Assembly (NCBI GenBank): GCA_040506705.1
Contig: JBEVWG010000035.1
Location: 62,001-126,000, forward strand
Length of the DNA: 64,000 nucleotides
Direction: 5' to 3'
From: Thiodiazotropha sp040506705
GTDB lineage: Bacteria > Pseudomonadota > Gammaproteobacteria > Chromatiales > Chromatiaceae
This document shows positions 44,683-56,241 of this stretch, piece after piece. Each line of letters starts with the position of its first letter. Position 1 is the stretch's first letter. A program made the translations under genes and the position numbers. A model generated the notes under the pieces. It was not told the DNA's origin. It did not search any database and saw nothing but the letters and a program-made list of their open reading frames with translations.

Positions 44683-44940
44683 TCTCCAGCGATGGTCTTG
44701 AATCTACTTGGTGTTTAGTTCGAAGGTTATCCCGAGAGCCCATACATTGATCTGTAATACAGCATGGTTCGGTTCAAAGTATGCAAGTCTACTCTTGGTC
44801 GCCAGAGTTATCCACAGTTATAATTAATTTTATCTTATGTAATTTGTTCTATTATCTATTGACAAACCATCTCTTTTCGGACTAGTCTACGCGTCTTTTT
44901 TTCGTCCATAATTCATTGGCGGATTTACCGGTAAGCAGCT
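44683..44940. other. dnaA-rpmH intergenic region, alternative oriC side
   Basis: A 258-bp divergent promoter region with one perfect DnaA box (TTATCCACA, 44808-44816) and an AT-rich run just after it (44819-44860). It must contain the dnaA promoter and the rpmH promoter. In Pseudomonas the origin lies on this side, so it may contribute to oriC. Confidence 0.5.
44859..44888 (+). promoter_or_regulatory. sigma-70 promoter of rpmH operon
   Basis: A perfect -35 TTGACA (44859-44864) and, after 18 bases, a weak -10 TAGTCT (44883-44888), about 50 bases before the rpmH ATG. Confidence 0.5.
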
Positions 44941-45075
44941 ATGAAAAGAACATTTCAACCCAGCAATCTAAAAAGAGCCCGTACGCACGGTTTTCGTGCG
45001 CGCATGGCTACACGTAATGGCCGTAAAGTGCTTAAAGCAAGACGTGCTAAAGGTCGTGCTCGCATCGCTCTCTGA
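44941..45075 (+). CDS. rpmH: 50S ribosomal protein L34
   Basis: A 44-residue highly basic protein (MKRTFQPSNLKRARTHGF start, ending AKGRARIAL), the universal rpmH product. It starts exactly at 44941. It leads the conserved rpmH-rnpA-yidD-yidC-mnmE string, 11 bp before rnpA. Confidence 0.98.
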   Translation: MKRTFQPSNLKRARTHGFRARMATRNGRKVLKARRAKGRARIAL

Positions 45076-45086
45076 GCAAAGGTTCA

Positions 45087-45449
45087 TTGCCAAGATCTGA
45101 AGGGGCCTTCCCTCGCAGTCGTAGATTGTTAAAACCCGACGAATATCGTCGGGTTTTTAGTGAAGGTCGGCGATCCAGTGATCGTCACTTTCTGGTATTG
45201 GCATATCCTAACAGAGACCTCCATGCTCGCTTGGGTCTTGCTGTCGCAAAGAAGCATTGTCGAAAAGCAGTGGACAGGAACCGTATCAAGCGTATGATTC
45301 GCGAAAGCTTCAGACATAACCAGAATGTTGTGGCTGGATTGGACTTGGTTGTTGTCGCCAGACATGGTGCAGCAGTCGCGGATAACAAGCGTTGTCTGGA
45401 TTCACTACAGCAGCATTGGTTTAGGATTGCAGAGCTATGCGCCAAATAA
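45087..45449 (+). CDS. rnpA: ribonuclease P protein component
   Basis: A 120-residue protein subunit of RNase P that processes tRNA 5' ends with the rnpB RNA. The family motif KAVDRNRIKRMIRESFR is present. It starts with TTG at 45087; no good ATG alternative is seen. It overlaps yidD by 13 bases. Confidence 0.95.
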   Translation: MPRSEGAFPRSRRLLKPDEYRRVFSEGRRSSDRHFLVLAYPNRDLHARLGLAVAKKHCRKAVDRNRIKRMIRESFRHNQNVVAGLDLVVVARHGAAVADNKRCLDSLQQHWFRIAELCAK

Positions 45450-45673
45450 TGATCTTTGTGATCAGGCTCTATCAAACTATACTAAGCCCCTTTGTCGGCC
45501 AGCACTGCCGTTTCTACCCCACTTGCTCTGCCTACTCACTGGAGGCTATTGAGAAGCATGGGGCTTTATACGGTTTCTGGCTCTCTCTGAAACGAATATC
45601 ACGTTGTCACCCCTGGCATGAAGGCGGGGTTGACCCGGTACCTGAACCTCAAAAAAAGCAGTTAAATGGATAA
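45437..45673 (+). CDS. yidD: membrane protein insertion efficiency factor YidD
   Basis: A 78-residue amphipathic protein with the CRFYPTCSAYSLEAI and RISRCHPWHEGG motifs of YidD, which assists YidC in membrane insertion. It overlaps rnpA by 13 and yidC by 8 bases, so all three are co-translated. Confidence 0.96.
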   Translation: MRQIMIFVIRLYQTILSPFVGQHCRFYPTCSAYSLEAIEKHGALYGFWLSLKRISRCHPWHEGGVDPVPEPQKKQLNG

Positions 45674-47339
45674 TCTACGACTGATTCTCTTTTTTACCCT
45701 GGCCTTTCTGGGCCTTCTGATTTATCAAGCCTGGCAGGAGGACTATGGTGTCCCTGCGCAGAGGCAAGCCGAGCAGACCAATGGTGGCACCGATTCACCC
45801 AGCGTACCTGGTGAGGTGGACACAGGTGTTCCGACGGCTGATGTGAAGGCAGATCTTCCCCAGGCCGCATCAAACATGCCACATCAGGATGGCACTGTTT
45901 CGACTCAAAATATAAAAGTAATCAAAGTAGTAAGTGATCTCTTGAGCCTTGAAATTTCCACTTTGGGTGGAACTGTTCAGAGAGCTGATCTTCTTAATTA
46001 CAGAGACACGTTTGAGACGCCAGATATAAAGGTTGAGCTGTTAACCCCTTCAGGTCCGAATCTCTATATCGCTCAATCCGGATTAATTGGTGCTGAAAAT
46101 GATGCTGCGCCAAACCATGATGCGATTTTTCAGAGCGATCAGTCTCTCTATGAGATGGCTGAAGGTGAGGATGAGCTGATCATTCCACTGGTATGGAAAA
46201 GCAGTGAAGGCGTGACTGTTACTAAACAGTTCAAACTGAAAAGAGGCAGTTATCTCACAGAAGTCAGGTATTTGATTGACAATCAGTCTGGTGAGAGTTG
46301 GGCGGCCAGGGATTATGGCCAGATTCAGCGCTCTGAGCCTGAAAGCGACAGTAGTGGCTTTACTACCTATACCTATACAGGTGGCGTTTTTTACAACCCC
46401 AAGGATAAGTACGAGAAAGTTGATTTCGATGATATGGCTAAGAAAAAGCTTGATGTCGAATCGGATCGCGGTTGGTTGGCGATGATTGAACACTACTTTC
46501 TCTCTGCCTGGATTCCGCCTAAGGATCAGGTAGAGCACTACTACACCAATGCACTGAGTGGTGGAAAGTACCTGATCGGCAGCTATTCCCCCTCGATCAC
46601 TGTAGAGCCTGGTCAGTCCAAGGAGATCAGTAGACAGCTCTATATAGGCCCAAAACTGCAGGATCAGTTGGAAGCTATAGCTGAAGGTTTGGAACTGACA
46701 GTCGACTATGGATGGCTCACAGTAATTGCCAAGCCGATTTTTTGGCTGCTGAAGACAATCCATAACCTGGTTGGGAATTGGGGCTGGTCAATCATCCTGC
46801 TGACGATATTGATTAAAGCCGTTTTCTTTAAGCTCTCGGAGACCAGTTATAAGTCGATGGCGAATATGCGCAAGTTTACTCCCAGAGTTCAAGCGCTTAA
46901 AGATCGTTACGGGGATGATAAGCAGCGCTTTCAGCAGGCGATGATGGAGCTCTATAAAAAAGAGAAGATAAATCCATTAGGAGGCTGTCTGCCGATTCTG
47001 GTGCAGATTCCGGTTTTTATCGCACTCTACTGGGTGCTGCTGGAGAGTGTGGAATTGCGCCATGCACCTTGGATTCTTTGGATAGAGAGTCTCTCTGAGA
47101 AAGACCCCTACTTTATTCTGCCCTTGATCATGGGTGTTTCCATGTTTGTTCAGCAGAAGCTCAATCCGGCGCCACCAGATCCAATGCAGGCAAAAATTAT
47201 GATGAGTCTGCCGTTTGTCTTTACCATCTTTTTCGCCTTCTTCCCGGCGGGATTGGTACTCTACTGGGTGGTTAACAATCTGATCTCAATTGCTCAGCAG
47301 TGGTATATCACTCGCCAGATTGAGAAAGCCGCCACCTGA
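45666..47339 (+). CDS. yidC: membrane protein insertase YidC
   Basis: A 557-residue inner-membrane insertase/chaperone (E. coli 548). An N-terminal transmembrane anchor is followed by a large periplasmic domain (about 60-345) and a C-terminal five-helix core (NWGWSIILLTILIKAVFF; LGGCLPILVQIPVFIALYWV; FFAFFPAGLVLYWVVNN). It inserts, among others, ATP synthase subunit c, whose operon lies downstream in this window. Between yidD and mnmE. Confidence 0.97.
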   Translation: MDNLRLILFFTLAFLGLLIYQAWQEDYGVPAQRQAEQTNGGTDSPSVPGEVDTGVPTADVKADLPQAASNMPHQDGTVSTQNIKVIKVVSDLLSLEISTLGGTVQRADLLNYRDTFETPDIKVELLTPSGPNLYIAQSGLIGAENDAAPNHDAIFQSDQSLYEMAEGEDELIIPLVWKSSEGVTVTKQFKLKRGSYLTEVRYLIDNQSGESWAARDYGQIQRSEPESDSSGFTTYTYTGGVFYNPKDKYEKVDFDDMAKKKLDVESDRGWLAMIEHYFLSAWIPPKDQVEHYYTNALSGGKYLIGSYSPSITVEPGQSKEISRQLYIGPKLQDQLEAIAEGLELTVDYGWLTVIAKPIFWLLKTIHNLVGNWGWSIILLTILIKAVFFKLSETSYKSMANMRKFTPRVQALKDRYGDDKQRFQQAMMELYKKEKINPLGGCLPILVQIPVFIALYWVLLESVELRHAPWILWIESLSEKDPYFILPLIMGVSMFVQQKLNPAPPDPMQAKIMMSLPFVFTIFFAFFPAGLVLYWVVNNLISIAQQWYITRQIEKAAT

Positions 47340-47352
47340 TTGAGATAGATTA

Positions 47353-48699
47353 ATGACGCTGCGTGAGACGATCGCTGCAGTTGCCACCCCACCCGGTCGA
47401 GGTGGGGTGGGTATAGTTCGGATCAGTGGAGCTGGCTGTCAAAAGATTGCAGATTCTCTGATCGGTACACTCCCCCCTCCCAGGCAGGCCAAACTGGTCG
47501 ATTTTCGCGATCGGGATCAACAGATCATCGATAAGGGGATTGCCCTTTTCTTTCCTGGTCCACACTCCTTTACCGGGGAGGATGTATTGGAACTCCAGGG
47601 GCATGGTGGTCCAGTGGTCATGGATCTACTGCTTCAAGCTGTTCTCAATGCAGGAGCACGAGTTGCCCATGCGGGAGAGTTTAGTGAACGTGCATTTCTG
47701 AATGATAAATTGGATTTAGTTCAGGCTGAGGCCATTGCTGATCTCATCGATGCACAGAGTCAAGCTGCGGCCCGTCTGGCCAGTCGTACCCTGCAGGGTA
47801 CTTTTTCTCAACGTATTACAGATCTAGTAGAGCAACTGATTGAGTTGCGACTCTATGTGGAAGCAGCAATTGACTTCCCTGAAGAAGAGATAGATTTTTT
47901 GAGTGATGGCCATGTTAGTAAGCAATTACTTACGGTTATTGATGCTGTTACAAAGACTTTCAATTCTGCACAAAGTGGTAAAGTTCTACGGGATGGTTTA
48001 ACACTTGTTATAGCTGGACGGCCGAATGCCGGTAAATCGAGTTTGCTGAATGCCCTGGCAGGGACAGATTCAGCAATTGTTACAGAGATTCCAGGAACGA
48101 CCAGGGATATTCTGAAGGAACGCATCAGTATTGATGGTATTCCGCTGCATATAATCGATACGGCTGGACTGCGTGAGAGTGCAGATCCGATTGAAGAAGA
48201 GGGTATTCGTCGAGCAAAGCAGCAAATGGCCGATGCCGACAGGGTGCTTTGGGTTTTTGATGATCAATCTGATCCGGATCATCAGCTGCAGGATGATGCT
48301 GTACTGCCACAAGGTGTGCCTCTGACACTGATTCGAAATAAAATTGATATCACCAACAAACAACCACAGATTCGGGAGTCAGGTTCAGCTGTTGAGATTT
48401 CGTTATCTGCGAAACAGGGAATAGGTATAGATCTTCTCAATGATCATCTCAAACATTGTGCTGGCTATATGGATCAGAATGAAGGTGAATTTATTGCCCG
48501 CCGCAGACATCTTGACGCCCTGCAGCGAGCTCTGCAGTATCTTGATCACGGAAAGTTGAGCTTGCAGCGGGATAAGGCTGGAGAACTGCTTGCGGAAGAT
48601 CTGAGATATGCACAACAAGCACTATCTGAAATCACTGGTGAATTTACTGCAGACGACTTGCTGGGGCGGATTTTTTCCAATTTTTGTATTGGAAAATAG
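47353..48699 (+). CDS. mnmE: tRNA uridine-5-carboxymethylaminomethyl GTPase MnmE
   Basis: A 448-residue GTPase that, with MnmG, modifies wobble uridine 34 in tRNAs. N-terminal formyl-THF-binding domain, inserted G domain with G1 GRPNAGKSSLLN (near 222), the TTRD switch and DTAGLRES, and the invariant C-terminal CIGK. It has 13 bp to yidC. MnmG is encoded 5.7 kb further on. Confidence 0.97.
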   Translation: MTLRETIAAVATPPGRGGVGIVRISGAGCQKIADSLIGTLPPPRQAKLVDFRDRDQQIIDKGIALFFPGPHSFTGEDVLELQGHGGPVVMDLLLQAVLNAGARVAHAGEFSERAFLNDKLDLVQAEAIADLIDAQSQAAARLASRTLQGTFSQRITDLVEQLIELRLYVEAAIDFPEEEIDFLSDGHVSKQLLTVIDAVTKTFNSAQSGKVLRDGLTLVIAGRPNAGKSSLLNALAGTDSAIVTEIPGTTRDILKERISIDGIPLHIIDTAGLRESADPIEEEGIRRAKQQMADADRVLWVFDDQSDPDHQLQDDAVLPQGVPLTLIRNKIDITNKQPQIRESGSAVEISLSAKQGIGIDLLNDHLKHCAGYMDQNEGEFIARRRHLDALQRALQYLDHGKLSLQRDKAGELLAEDLRYAQQALSEITGEFTADDLLGRIFSNFCIGK

Positions 48700-48708
48700 C
48701 TTCTATTA

Positions 48709-48743
48709 AACCTGAAGACGACATACTTAGTCGCCGGGGTAAT
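48709..48743 (+). repeat. dispersed 36-bp repeat, copy 2
   Basis: Second copy of the 18365-18400 repeat, ten bases after the mnmE stop; shared core ACATACTTAGTCGCCGGG. Immediately followed by the stem-loop at 48746-48764. Confidence 0.55.
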
Positions 48744-48745
48744 AA

Positions 48746-48764
48746 GGTGGGGCAATGCCCCACC
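48746..48764. repeat. short REP-like stem-loop after mnmE
   Basis: Perfect palindrome GGTGGGGC/GCCCCACC with a three-base loop. It matches the core of the palindromes at 59820-59842 and 59894-59917. It may terminate mnmE but lacks a T-run. Confidence 0.55.
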
Positions 48765-48826
48765 GAATCACGTTGACTGAAGGATTTGTGGTGGGGTATG
48801 AACCTACCCTTCACAAAAAGATGCCG

Positions 48827-49570
48827 TTAGGCTGCTTTTTTTCGCAACAATCCTATCCCTAAAAGTCCGCTGAGCACCAAAAAATAGGTGGTAGGTTCAG
48901 GAACGTTTGCGGGCGAATCCTCTATGGGTGTCACAGGATCTGGTTGAGTGGGATACTGGGGTTCACCGCCAGTATGATCTTGGGACACGATATTTAAAGC
49001 TAAATCTGCATCGAAAGCCATGAAGCCTTGTGGACTTTCCATTATATTCCAGTCAGCGTCAGTCATTATTTGCGAATCTACCTGCCACTCTGAATAACTG
49101 GACATAATATTGAGTTGGATAAACCCATTTGATCCATAACCTCTAAAGATCACTTCCATATCACCAATATTCCCTTGCGGTGTTATGCCCTCACGAGCAT
49201 AAAACTGGCCATAGGAATTACCAGTCAGAGGATTGTAACCCGTTGCGTTTTCATCAACGAGGATCTCACTTCCACCGACAAATTCAGCGTAGTAATTGTA
49301 ACTGTGATACACCCACCCTTCACCCGAACTACTTGTATGGCCGTATTCCACAGTTCTTCCCTCAGGATTTACCCAACTGCTAACCTCGTCATCGACGACA
49401 AAGCTATACGAGATCGGATCACCTACCGACACATTCACGGTATCATCCATTTCATATTGAGCTGTAACATTCCCTGTAAAAGTATATAAGACCGGCAGAG
49501 CGAGAGTGTTCTGCATATAAAATGACAATCCCCCCCAAACAAACAGTGTGATCAATTTGAAAGTTTTCAT
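48827..49570 (-). CDS. PEP-CTERM sorting domain protein
   Basis: A 247-residue exported protein. It has an N-terminal signal peptide, a beta-rich unassigned body (about 30-215), and a C-terminal VPEPTTYFLVLSGLLGIGL segment ending in RKK, which is the exosortase target signal (PEP motif, transmembrane helix, basic cluster). Such proteins are usually sent to the cell surface or matrix alongside exopolysaccharide. The matching exosortase is not in this window. It stands alone, convergent with the mnmE end. Confidence 0.9.
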   Translation of the reverse strand: MKTFKLITLFVWGGLSFYMQNTLALPVLYTFTGNVTAQYEMDDTVNVSVGDPISYSFVVDDEVSSWVNPEGRTVEYGHTSSSGEGWVYHSYNYYAEFVGGSEILVDENATGYNPLTGNSYGQFYAREGITPQGNIGDMEVIFRGYGSNGFIQLNIMSSYSEWQVDSQIMTDADWNIMESPQGFMAFDADLALNIVSQDHTGGEPQYPTQPDPVTPIEDSPANVPEPTTYFLVLSGLLGIGLLRKKAA

Positions 49571-49834
49571 AACTACAGCTCCTTGTTGTACATTCCATTA
49601 ATAACGCCACCTATAGAAGGCAAATATTGAGCCACAAATAGGAATTTTAGTAATATCAGAATGTTAAAGATAACCAACATGTTTTATGTGTTAAATTATT
49701 CGACAAGAATTCAGGACACCAAAAATTCCTGTTGAATAAGAGGAATTACTGTTTTCTTGATTCTGTACATTGTTGTCATAGCCTTGTAACAGATAAGGTG
49801 TTGAAATAAGGGTTCATAAGAAGAGGAGAGAGAG

Positions 49835-50071
49835 ATGCTGGGTGAATCACACGATCTTTTGCATGAGTTTCCTGAGTATGCCGACAAGATTGTAGACATG
49901 CGTAAGAGCAACGAGGTTTTTCACAATCTGATGGATGAATACGATTGGCTGGATGCCCATATTCGTAATCTGGAAGAGTTGAGTACTCCAGTCTCTGATT
50001 TCCATATAGAAGAGATGAAAAAACGTCGTCTTCTATTAAAAGACAGACTCTATACAATCTTGCATGACTGA
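49835..50071 (+). CDS. YdcH family (DUF465) protein
   Basis: A 78-residue helical hairpin protein; HEFPEYADKIVDMRKSNEVF and RRLLLKDRLYTILHD are the two DUF465 helices. Function unknown. A strong AGGAGAGAG ribosome binding site precedes the ATG. It is convergent with the tgpA-like gene. Confidence 0.88.
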   Translation: MLGESHDLLHEFPEYADKIVDMRKSNEVFHNLMDEYDWLDAHIRNLEELSTPVSDFHIEEMKKRRLLLKDRLYTILHD

Positions 50072-50113
50072 TAACCCACTTGGGTTAAACAGACCCTTGA
50101 ATGACGAGGTACA

Positions 50114-52090
50114 CTAGGCTTTGTGACGGCTTGGATGAAACTGTCTGACCTGTCGAATTAAGGCCTGCGCCTGGTTTTTCTCTGGGTTCGGGCCATAGCG
50201 CACTTTGATATAGAGCGCAGTAATTCTGCTGATGGATGCAGTCAGGTCGGGTCTTATCCTGATTGCTTTTTTTGCATAATCCATCGGTCCTTCATGAACT
50301 TCACGTTTGATACCCAACCGGGCAAGACGTTTACAAAAAAGATTATAAGCGTGTGTGACAGGTGAGGGTGCTTTTCGGCCTGAAAGCACCAGCCTCAGTG
50401 CCACCAGAATCAGTGGGATTGCTATCAGCGATATGGTTATAAGACTCCATTGAAGTGGGGTTAGATTATCGAAGCCGAAATTGCGCATCAGTGAGAATTG
50501 ATGTTCTCGACTATATCCAATTACCCAGCGTCGCCACTCTATGTTGGCGCTATCCAGCAAATGAGTAAATCGTCGCAGAGTTGATCCAACCAGGCCTGAA
50601 TCATCCAGTTGAAACATTACGGGTGAGCCTTGCTCACCAAAATCTGCTCTGATCCGAAAACGTATCCGTTCCGGTGCAACTGCCGCTGTGGGATCGACTC
50701 TCTGCCAACCGGTATCATCGAGCCAGACTTCAGTCCAGGCATGGGCATCGTATTGTCGTATGATGAAATAGTCACCCATCTCGTTGTACTCGCCCCCCTG
50801 ATAACCCAACACCAGACGACTCGGAACCCCGGCGATTCGCATCAGCTGTGCAAAGCTTGTAGCGTAGTGCTCGCAAAAACCTTCACGACCTTCAAACAGA
50901 AATTCGTCTATAGGATTGTTGATATAACGTGGTGGTGAGAGGGTGTAGACATAGGGTTGGCTGTTGAAATGGGAGAGTGCCAGATCGACGATTTGCCGAG
51001 AAGTAGTTGACTCTGCCTGCCATTTAGCGACCAGATCGAATTGGCGTTGGGTGACATTGTCTGGCAGTTCCAGTGCCCGATCACTCATACCCGGTAATAG
51101 TAATCTGTTCTGCTTCTCAATTGTGGACCAGACCCGGTATTGCAGTGATTGGGTAACAGGGCGACTACTGCGCAATAAAAAGTCAGATGTTATGGTTGAA
51201 GTTATGCTTGATTTGATGGGCAGATCAAGCGCATAGAGCCAATTTTTCTGGTGAGCTTCGAGAAACACTTCGTAGCTCACTTCTCCTGTGTCACTGATTG
51301 CTATCGGTTGTTGAGATTGTTGTTTTTCTGCGTTGAACCAACTTTCGCCATCTGTATCCCAGATCACCAGGCCCCGCCAGTAACGAAGTTCAGGTTCTGG
51401 TGGTTGCTTGTCGAAACTTACCCGGAAGGCAACTTCTGGAGATTCAACCAACTCTGCAAATTGACCCGGAGATACACGATCACTGAGGCCTGTTGTTCCA
51501 CTGGCGCCAATGCCAAGACTCCAGAGTGGATGTGAAATGCGAGGAAAAATGATGAACAATACGATGGCAATAGGCAAAGCCTGAAGTGTAATGACCGCTG
51601 TTCTCAGAAAAGATTTATAGCTCTGCTGCGAAGGCCTGATACGATTTATCTCAATCAACAGAGCAGTCAAACAGATCATGATGATACTCAGATAGAGCGC
51701 CATAGCCATCGACTGATTAAATAGAAAGTGGGTAATGATTACGAAGTAAGAGATAAAAACCGCATTGTATATATCCTGTCTTTTTCTGGTCTCTAAAATT
51801 TTCAGCATCATCATCACAGTAAGCAGAGCAACCCCTGCATCCCGACCAATCAAGGTATGGAATTGGTTGAAGACCAGAAAGATTCCACCCATGGTTACAA
51901 CTACCAGTATCCAACGGCCTGGCTGTAGTCGGGTATAGTGAAGTGTCATAAATCGCCAAAACAACAGAAATAGCAGTAACAGTGAAATCGGCGTGGGGAG
52001 ATGTATCACATGAGGAACAATGGCCAGCGCAATAAATAGAGTGGCCATTAGGTGTTGTCGAGGGGTCAGACTGTGCTCAGTGGTCAGCAT
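50114..52090 (-). CDS. TgpA-like transglutaminase membrane protein (DUF3488)
   Basis: A 658-residue inner-membrane protein. About six N-terminal membrane helices (to residue about 200) precede a periplasmic transglutaminase-like domain with catalytic Cys (GFCEHYA, near 405), His (AHAWTEVW, near 449) and Asp (DPTAA), a further helix and a C-terminal DUF4129-like tail. The family (TgpA in Pseudomonas) is essential for viability there; the substrate is unknown. It overlaps DUF58 by 14 bp in a moxR-DUF58-tgpA operon. Confidence 0.93.
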   Translation of the reverse strand: MLTTEHSLTPRQHLMATLFIALAIVPHVIHLPTPISLLLLFLLFWRFMTLHYTRLQPGRWILVVVTMGGIFLVFNQFHTLIGRDAGVALLTVMMMLKILETRKRQDIYNAVFISYFVIITHFLFNQSMAMALYLSIIMICLTALLIEINRIRPSQQSYKSFLRTAVITLQALPIAIVLFIIFPRISHPLWSLGIGASGTTGLSDRVSPGQFAELVESPEVAFRVSFDKQPPEPELRYWRGLVIWDTDGESWFNAEKQQSQQPIAISDTGEVSYEVFLEAHQKNWLYALDLPIKSSITSTITSDFLLRSSRPVTQSLQYRVWSTIEKQNRLLLPGMSDRALELPDNVTQRQFDLVAKWQAESTTSRQIVDLALSHFNSQPYVYTLSPPRYINNPIDEFLFEGREGFCEHYATSFAQLMRIAGVPSRLVLGYQGGEYNEMGDYFIIRQYDAHAWTEVWLDDTGWQRVDPTAAVAPERIRFRIRADFGEQGSPVMFQLDDSGLVGSTLRRFTHLLDSANIEWRRWVIGYSREHQFSLMRNFGFDNLTPLQWSLITISLIAIPLILVALRLVLSGRKAPSPVTHAYNLFCKRLARLGIKREVHEGPMDYAKKAIRIRPDLTASISRITALYIKVRYGPNPEKNQAQALIRQVRQFHPSRHKA

Positions 52091-53045
52091 TTTGAGTACC
52101 GAATTTGGCTAGAGCAGAGAGGCATTTCTGCATATGAGTGGTGCCAAGATCAGAGGGAATGGATAGACCGGGTATATGTAGAGAGTAGGCGTGCCCCTGC
52201 TCCTCTTGTTGAATAATAAATCGGCATAGCAGGCTGAGGCGTCTTTCCGGTTCCTGCTCAGGTATAAGATCCCAATCGAGTCGTATCTCGATATGACGAT
52301 CACCACCGAACTGTTTGCTCAACAACCCCTGTTGTTTGGCATAGGCCTTCCAGTCAATATGTTTGGGGGAGTCACCGGAGCGAAAATTTCGTAAACCAAC
52401 AAAGTCATCTGCACCGACCCCGCGGTCGCCACTGTTACTGCGTGTATAGCTGGTTGTTACCGGTGGCTCACCACGTTCGGCAGGTTTCGGATAGACCAGA
52501 CAACTCAGATCGAGTTGGGCATAGGTCCAGGCGTGAAAAAGCCCTAGTGGATAGGTGGTGTGAAGTGAGATCTGAGGTAGAGGGAAACTACCGCGTTTAC
52601 GGCTGACAAGAGGCAGATGAATGGTTAAGCGTTCACTATTCGGTATATCGATGCTGTCGCCATTGATCTTGCGATGCTTTAGGCTGATTCCGAATCTATC
52701 GAGATTCGAAGGGTTGACAAGGGATAGGCAAAAATCAGCAGTTTCACCTGCAAACACTGAATCGACATGGTGTGGCTGAAGTTTCAGACCCAGTAGATTA
52801 CGCCAGGTGTGGAGTATGCTGGTGATCCATATGCCCCCCAGAAGAAAGGTTGCCAGATGACCCAGATTACTGCCGTAATTGATGGAGCCAGCCAACATCG
52901 CCAACAACACAGTGGCGAGCAGTATTCCCTGTTTGGTTGGTAGAATGTAGATGCTACGTGCCTGAATGGTTACGCCACCCTGCTGATCAGCTTTCGCCTG
53001 ACGGCGAAACTGTTTAAGCCAGGAATATAGGGAGCGTTTACTCAT
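52077..53045 (-). CDS. DUF58 domain protein
   Basis: A 322-residue protein with two N-terminal membrane segments (about 33-75) and the DUF58/vWA-like region (GVGADDFVGLRNFRSGDSPKHIDWKAYAK). Such proteins pair with MoxR ATPases, probably as metal-dependent adhesion partners. It starts directly next to the moxR stop and overlaps the transglutaminase gene. Confidence 0.92.
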   Translation of the reverse strand: MSKRSLYSWLKQFRRQAKADQQGGVTIQARSIYILPTKQGILLATVLLAMLAGSINYGSNLGHLATFLLGGIWITSILHTWRNLLGLKLQPHHVDSVFAGETADFCLSLVNPSNLDRFGISLKHRKINGDSIDIPNSERLTIHLPLVSRKRGSFPLPQISLHTTYPLGLFHAWTYAQLDLSCLVYPKPAERGEPPVTTSYTRSNSGDRGVGADDFVGLRNFRSGDSPKHIDWKAYAKQQGLLSKQFGGDRHIEIRLDWDLIPEQEPERRLSLLCRFIIQQEEQGHAYSLHIPGLSIPSDLGTTHMQKCLSALAKFGTQNADH

Positions 53046-53963
53046 CTAGGGTAAAGGTACTCTATTCAGAAGGTCCTTCACCAGACCATCACCGCTAATG
53101 CCTGTCTTCTCTCCGGAGGTCTGCAATCGATGGCCGATGGTTGTCGGTAGTATGGCCTGCAGGTCTTCTGGCAAAACCAGATCACGGTCTTCTAGAAAGG
53201 CCCATGCCCGGGCCGCCTGAAGTATGGCCAGACCGGCCCTGGGTGATAAGCCAAGCCGATAATCCGGCATATTTCTGGTATGGGCGAGGATGTCCTGACA
53301 ATACTCAATCAAGGCATCAGCAACATGCACTTTCGCTACCTTTTTTTGATATTCGGAGAGACTTTGAGTGTCGAGTACAACAGGATGGTCTTCGAGCTGA
53401 GCCCGACGGTCTCCCCCTGCCAGTAGATCCCGTTCCGCAGAGCGTCCCGGATATCCGATATTGATACGCATCAGGAATCGATCGAGTTGGGATTCCGGTA
53501 GAGGAAATGTGCCTACCTGATGACTTGGGTTCTGTGTGGCAATAACAAAAAAGGGTTCCGGTAGTGAATAGGTCTCTCCATCTGTGGTTACCTGTCGCTC
53601 CTCCATGGCTTCGAGCAGTGCGCTCTGGGCCTTTGGGGTGGCGCGGTTTATTTCATCGGCAAGTACCAGTTGGGAGAAAATTGGCCCACGATGGAATTGG
53701 AAGCTCTGCTGCTTGGCTTCATAGATAGAGACACCAATAATGTCCGATGGCAGTAGATCGCTGGTGAACTGAATACGCTGATAGTGCAGGCCCAGCAGAT
53801 GGGCCAGGGTATGGGCCAGAGTGGTTTTGCCGACACCAGGCACATCCTCTATCAACAAATGTCCTCTGGCTAAGAGACAAGTCAAAGAGAGTTTGACCAC
53901 ATCCTGTTTTCCCAGCAGGATGTTGCCTGCTGCTTTGATTACCCCACCTAATTCAGAACCCAT
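53046..53963 (-). CDS. MoxR-family AAA+ ATPase
   Basis: A 305-residue chaperone-like ATPase. Walker A is PGVGKTTL (42-49), Walker B LVLADEINR (about 99-107), sensor 1 FFVIATQNP. MoxR proteins assist maturation of partner complexes. It is the first gene of the moxR-DUF58-tgpA operon, a unit common in gammaproteobacteria and tied to envelope function. Confidence 0.94.
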   Translation of the reverse strand: MGSELGGVIKAAGNILLGKQDVVKLSLTCLLARGHLLIEDVPGVGKTTLAHTLAHLLGLHYQRIQFTSDLLPSDIIGVSIYEAKQQSFQFHRGPIFSQLVLADEINRATPKAQSALLEAMEERQVTTDGETYSLPEPFFVIATQNPSHQVGTFPLPESQLDRFLMRINIGYPGRSAERDLLAGGDRRAQLEDHPVVLDTQSLSEYQKKVAKVHVADALIEYCQDILAHTRNMPDYRLGLSPRAGLAILQAARAWAFLEDRDLVLPEDLQAILPTTIGHRLQTSGEKTGISGDGLVKDLLNRVPLP

Positions 53964-54360
53964 TACTTGCCTCTTCTATCAATCAAGGTACAACCGGACG
54001 TTGTCAGGTTCCCTTTGTGGTTATTGTCATCCTGCCGAATATGAAAGATAACTTATTTCTACACTCACCGTATTCTCGGGGATCTACTGCTTCTTAATCG
54101 GCCAAAGGTTCCATTCGCTGAACATTACTTTAGTGTTAACAGTCCCTAGCAAACAGGCCAGATTCGAGACTTGTCCTAAAAACCGATCGCAAGAGCGGAT
54201 AAATAGCTATAGTGACTCAGAAGGTTCCTTTGAAATATCTCATTCCTCCTGTTAATCAGTTAAAATAGTGGGTTCGTTGGTTTTTTATCAGAAATCGGTG
54301 TTACTAAACCGGATATGGCGATTTCTGATGGTACGGTTAGCGGCCATTTAACGCTTAAAT
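53964..54360. other. 397-bp divergent promoter region of moxR and mnmG
   Basis: No gene recognised. It must hold promoters in both directions; no clear sigma-70 pair with good spacing could be chosen. Confidence 0.35.
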
Positions 54361-56240
<1,880 letters not shown>

Positions 56241-56241
<1 letters not shown>

